From Fimbriimonas sp. (lineage in GTDB: Bacteria; Armatimonadota; Fimbriimonadia; Fimbriimonadales; Fimbriimonadaceae): 14,946 nucleotides of DNA. The DNA lies in the NCBI GenBank assembly GCA_030447945.1, contig JAUJNV010000039.1, positions 1 through 14,946 on the forward strand, in the 5' to 3' direction. This document shows positions 13,469 through 14,946 of this stretch, piece after piece. The notes below the pieces were generated by a model. That model made no database searches and was not told the origin of the DNA. It worked only from the letters and a program-made list of their open reading frames with translations. Both the position numbers and the translations under genes were made by a program. Position 1 is the stretch's first letter. The number at the start of each line of letters is the position of its first letter.

Positions 13469-14330
13469 TCGTCTGGCGTTCGTGCTGGGCGAGGCGTTCA
13501 TCGCGCTGCGGCGCAACGGCACCATGACCCTCGCGGCGGTGGGCACCTCCGCCGTCGCGCTCTTTCTTCTGGGCGGGATCACATACGCTTATTTGGGGCT
13601 CCATCAGTACGCAGAGAGTCTGACGGGGAAGTTCGAGATGATGGTGTTCCTTAGCAAGGATGCCGACGAGGTCGCGGTGCGGGGAGTGGCGAAAAGGATA
13701 CGCGAGCTGCCGGACGTGAAAGCGGCCTACTGGATACCGAAGGAGGCGCGGTGGGAGAAGCAACGGCGAGAAGACCCCGTGGGCACCGCCGAAATCGCAA
13801 ATCCTCACGACCACTCCTTTAAGGTGGTTCTCTCAGACCTCTCGCGGGGCAAAGACGTCGCGGACGCGATAGGCGCGATGCCTGAAGTGGCGCCTAAGGG
13901 GGTCTTGTACATGCAGGAAGAAATGCGGCTGGTGGAGGACCTGAAGGGCCTCTTGCAGTGGGTCGGGTTCAGCCTGGGCGGCCTCCTCCTGCTCACGTCC
14001 GGACTGCTCATCTACAATGCGATTCGGCTGGCCGTACTCTCGCGGCGCATCGAGATCCGGATCATGCAGCTCGTAGGCGCGTCGAGGCTCACGATCCGGT
14101 TTCCCTTCCTCGTAGAAGGGGTGGTTCAAGGGGCACTCGGCGGGCTGTTCGCGGGGCTGCTGCTGCTCTCCTGCCACCTAGTGCTGATGTGGCGGCTGGA
14201 AGATTTCAAAGCGATAGCGGGGCTACCCCCTTTCCCTATCGTGCCCGTGACGGTTATTCTATGCGTGGCGGGAGCCCTCTACGGGTTCTTTTGCTCGACT
14301 TTCGCCGTCCGGTTCGCCGCTCCTCGCTGA
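13461..14330 (+). CDS. ftsX: FtsX, membrane subunit of the FtsEX complex
   Basis: A 289-residue integral membrane protein with the standard FtsX plan. A cytoplasmic N-terminus (MLDRLAFVLGEAFIALRRNG) leads into TM1 at about residues 22-46. The extracytoplasmic loop of about 120 residues (47-165) begins with FEMMVFLSKDADE and includes LPDVKAAYWIPKEARWEKQ; this loop recruits the hydrolase activator. Three more spans follow at about 173-195, 215-243 and 255-280. Between TM2 and TM3 lies the coupling helix RRIEIRIMQLVGASRLTIRFPFLVEG, which contacts FtsE. The start overlaps the end of ftsE, and the stop overlaps the next start (TGATG). The loop's partner is probably the coiled-coil protein encoded next. 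Confidence 0.95.
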   Translation: MLDRLAFVLGEAFIALRRNGTMTLAAVGTSAVALFLLGGITYAYLGLHQYAESLTGKFEMMVFLSKDADEVAVRGVAKRIRELPDVKAAYWIPKEARWEKQRREDPVGTAEIANPHDHSFKVVLSDLSRGKDVADAIGAMPEVAPKGVLYMQEEMRLVEDLKGLLQWVGFSLGGLLLLTSGLLIYNAIRLAVLSRRIEIRIMQLVGASRLTIRFPFLVEGVVQGALGGLFAGLLLLSCHLVLMWRLEDFKAIAGLPPFPIVPVTVILCVAGALYGFFCSTFAVRFAAPR

Positions 14331-14946
14331 TGCCGCTCCGCTTTTTCGCCATCTTGTTCCTCGCGCTGTCGCTGCTGCCCTCGGCAGACGCGCAGAGTCG
14401 TCGCGGGCGCACGAGCTCCAAGTCCAAACAGCGCTCTGAGGCGACCACCGAACGCAAGCCGTCGCGCCGCACCTCATCGAAGACCAAGAGCCGCCAGACC
14501 TCCACAACCTCCAGGCGTTCGTCCTCCAGGACTTCGGAGCGCCCCAAGGAGTCGGCGTCTCGCCGGCGGTCCACGAAGGAGCGCTCCTCCCCGGCCAAGA
14601 CGAGGAAAACTCCCACCACGACCAGGAAACCGGAAAAACGACCCAAGGTTGCTTCCAGACGCGGTCCGAAGAAGGTCGCCCCGCTGCACCGAAGCCTAGA
14701 GACCGTACGGGCGAAGCGGGCGGATGTGCGCGCGGAGATTCGCAGCACGCGTAAGCAAGCGAAATTCGTTAAGCGGACGCTTTGGCAGGTCGATGCGAGC
14801 CTCATAAGCAAAGGCTCGCAGCTCAAGAACACCGGCGCGCCACACGGCCAAGGACGGCACGAGCAGCCGCGGCTGGGGCGGGAGCTGGTCGTCACGACCA
14901 AACGGCGGGACAGGGTTCGCGAGCAGGTGCGACAGCGCCACAAGCC
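14330..14946 (+). CDS. EnvC-like murein hydrolase activator, 5' part, with a very basic linker
   Basis: The gene starts at an ATG overlapping the ftsX stop (TGATG) and runs off the window, so only about 205 residues are visible. A signal peptide (MPLRFFAILFLALSLLPSADA, cleavage likely at residue 21) directs export. Residues about 22-118 are low complexity and strongly basic, made almost only of Arg, Lys, Ser, Thr and Pro. From about residue 119 a coiled coil begins (LHRSLETVRAKRADVRAEIR, KFVKRTLWQVDASL, KRRDRVREQVRQRHK). This order matches EnvC/NlpD-type activators of amidases, and a C-terminal LytM domain would be expected beyond the window. Residues about 165-180 (GAPHGQGRHEQP) break the coil and may reflect an indel pair. 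The identification rests on context and coiled coil, not on the LytM domain. Confidence 0.7.
   Translation, partial: MPLRFFAILFLALSLLPSADAQSRRGRTSSKSKQRSEATTERKPSRRTSSKTKSRQTSTTSRRSSSRTSERPKESASRRRSTKERSSPAKTRKTPTTTRKPEKRPKVASRRGPKKVAPLHRSLETVRAKRADVRAEIRSTRKQAKFVKRTLWQVDASLISKGSQLKNTGAPHGQGRHEQPRLGRELVVTTKRRDRVREQVRQRHK

Noticed and set aside
14820..14870. Possible compensating indel pair in the EnvC-like gene (GAPHGQGRHEQP would read ARHTAKDGTSSR in another frame)
   Set aside because: The alternative is not clearly more family-like, so I only note it in the gene entry.
14254..14943. Minus-strand ORF of 229 codons
   Set aside because: It is antisense to the end of ftsX and the EnvC-like gene; the plus strand has the signal peptide, coiled coil and operon overlap.

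Overview
This 14.9 kb window is GC-rich bacterial chromosome with densely packed housekeeping genes. The gene set (RNase J, an FtsE-FtsX-EnvC-like cluster, a DtxR/MntR regulator, a ThuA-like protein, a PhyH oxygenase, two toxin-antitoxin pairs) suggests a free-living diderm-type bacterium. I lean towards Armatimonadota (Fimbriimonadia-like), but that is inference without a marker gene. I see no rRNA, tRNA, CRISPR array or complete insertion sequence.

Layout. Positions 47-2727 (minus strand) read as one run: a disrupted gmhA-like sugar-phosphate isomerase, an ArnT/PMT-like membrane glycosyltransferase, then a DUF433/DUF5615 toxin-antitoxin pair. From 2799 to 4430 (plus) there are two small membrane proteins, hisI, a REP-like inverted palindrome pair and a ThuA-like gene. 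A convergent minus-strand gene (4516-5076) encodes an unrecognised protein made of two ungapped copies of one domain. Positions 5077-5432 hold heptad-type repeats around a HAD-phosphatase remnant. Positions 5433-9242 (plus) carry a PhyH-type oxygenase, an orphan phage-tail-tube-like protein, a ParD/ParE pair and RNase J. A lipoprotein M1 aminopeptidase lies on the minus strand (to 11752), then a small HTH-plus-membrane protein (plus) and mntR (minus). The window ends in a plus-strand ftsE-ftsX-envC-like operon, cut by the window edge. In that system the FtsEX ABC complex activates periplasmic peptidoglycan hydrolysis through a coiled-coil partner.

Three themes cut across the window. (1) Many genes show a TANNNT-like -10 box ending 6-7 nt before the ATG, which would give leaderless mRNAs. 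(2) At least five genes (gmhA, a small membrane ORF, phyH, rnj, the aminopeptidase) are broken by 1-2 nt indels, mostly at short G or C runs. Because normally important genes such as RNase J are hit, base-level assembly error is more likely than mass pseudogenisation. (3) Several gaps contain inverted arrays of 7-8 nt G(T/C)GTTGG- or TTGAAGG-type units. The best candidates for new biology are the leaderless-promoter pattern, the duplicated-domain protein, the repeat families and the very basic linker of the EnvC-like protein.
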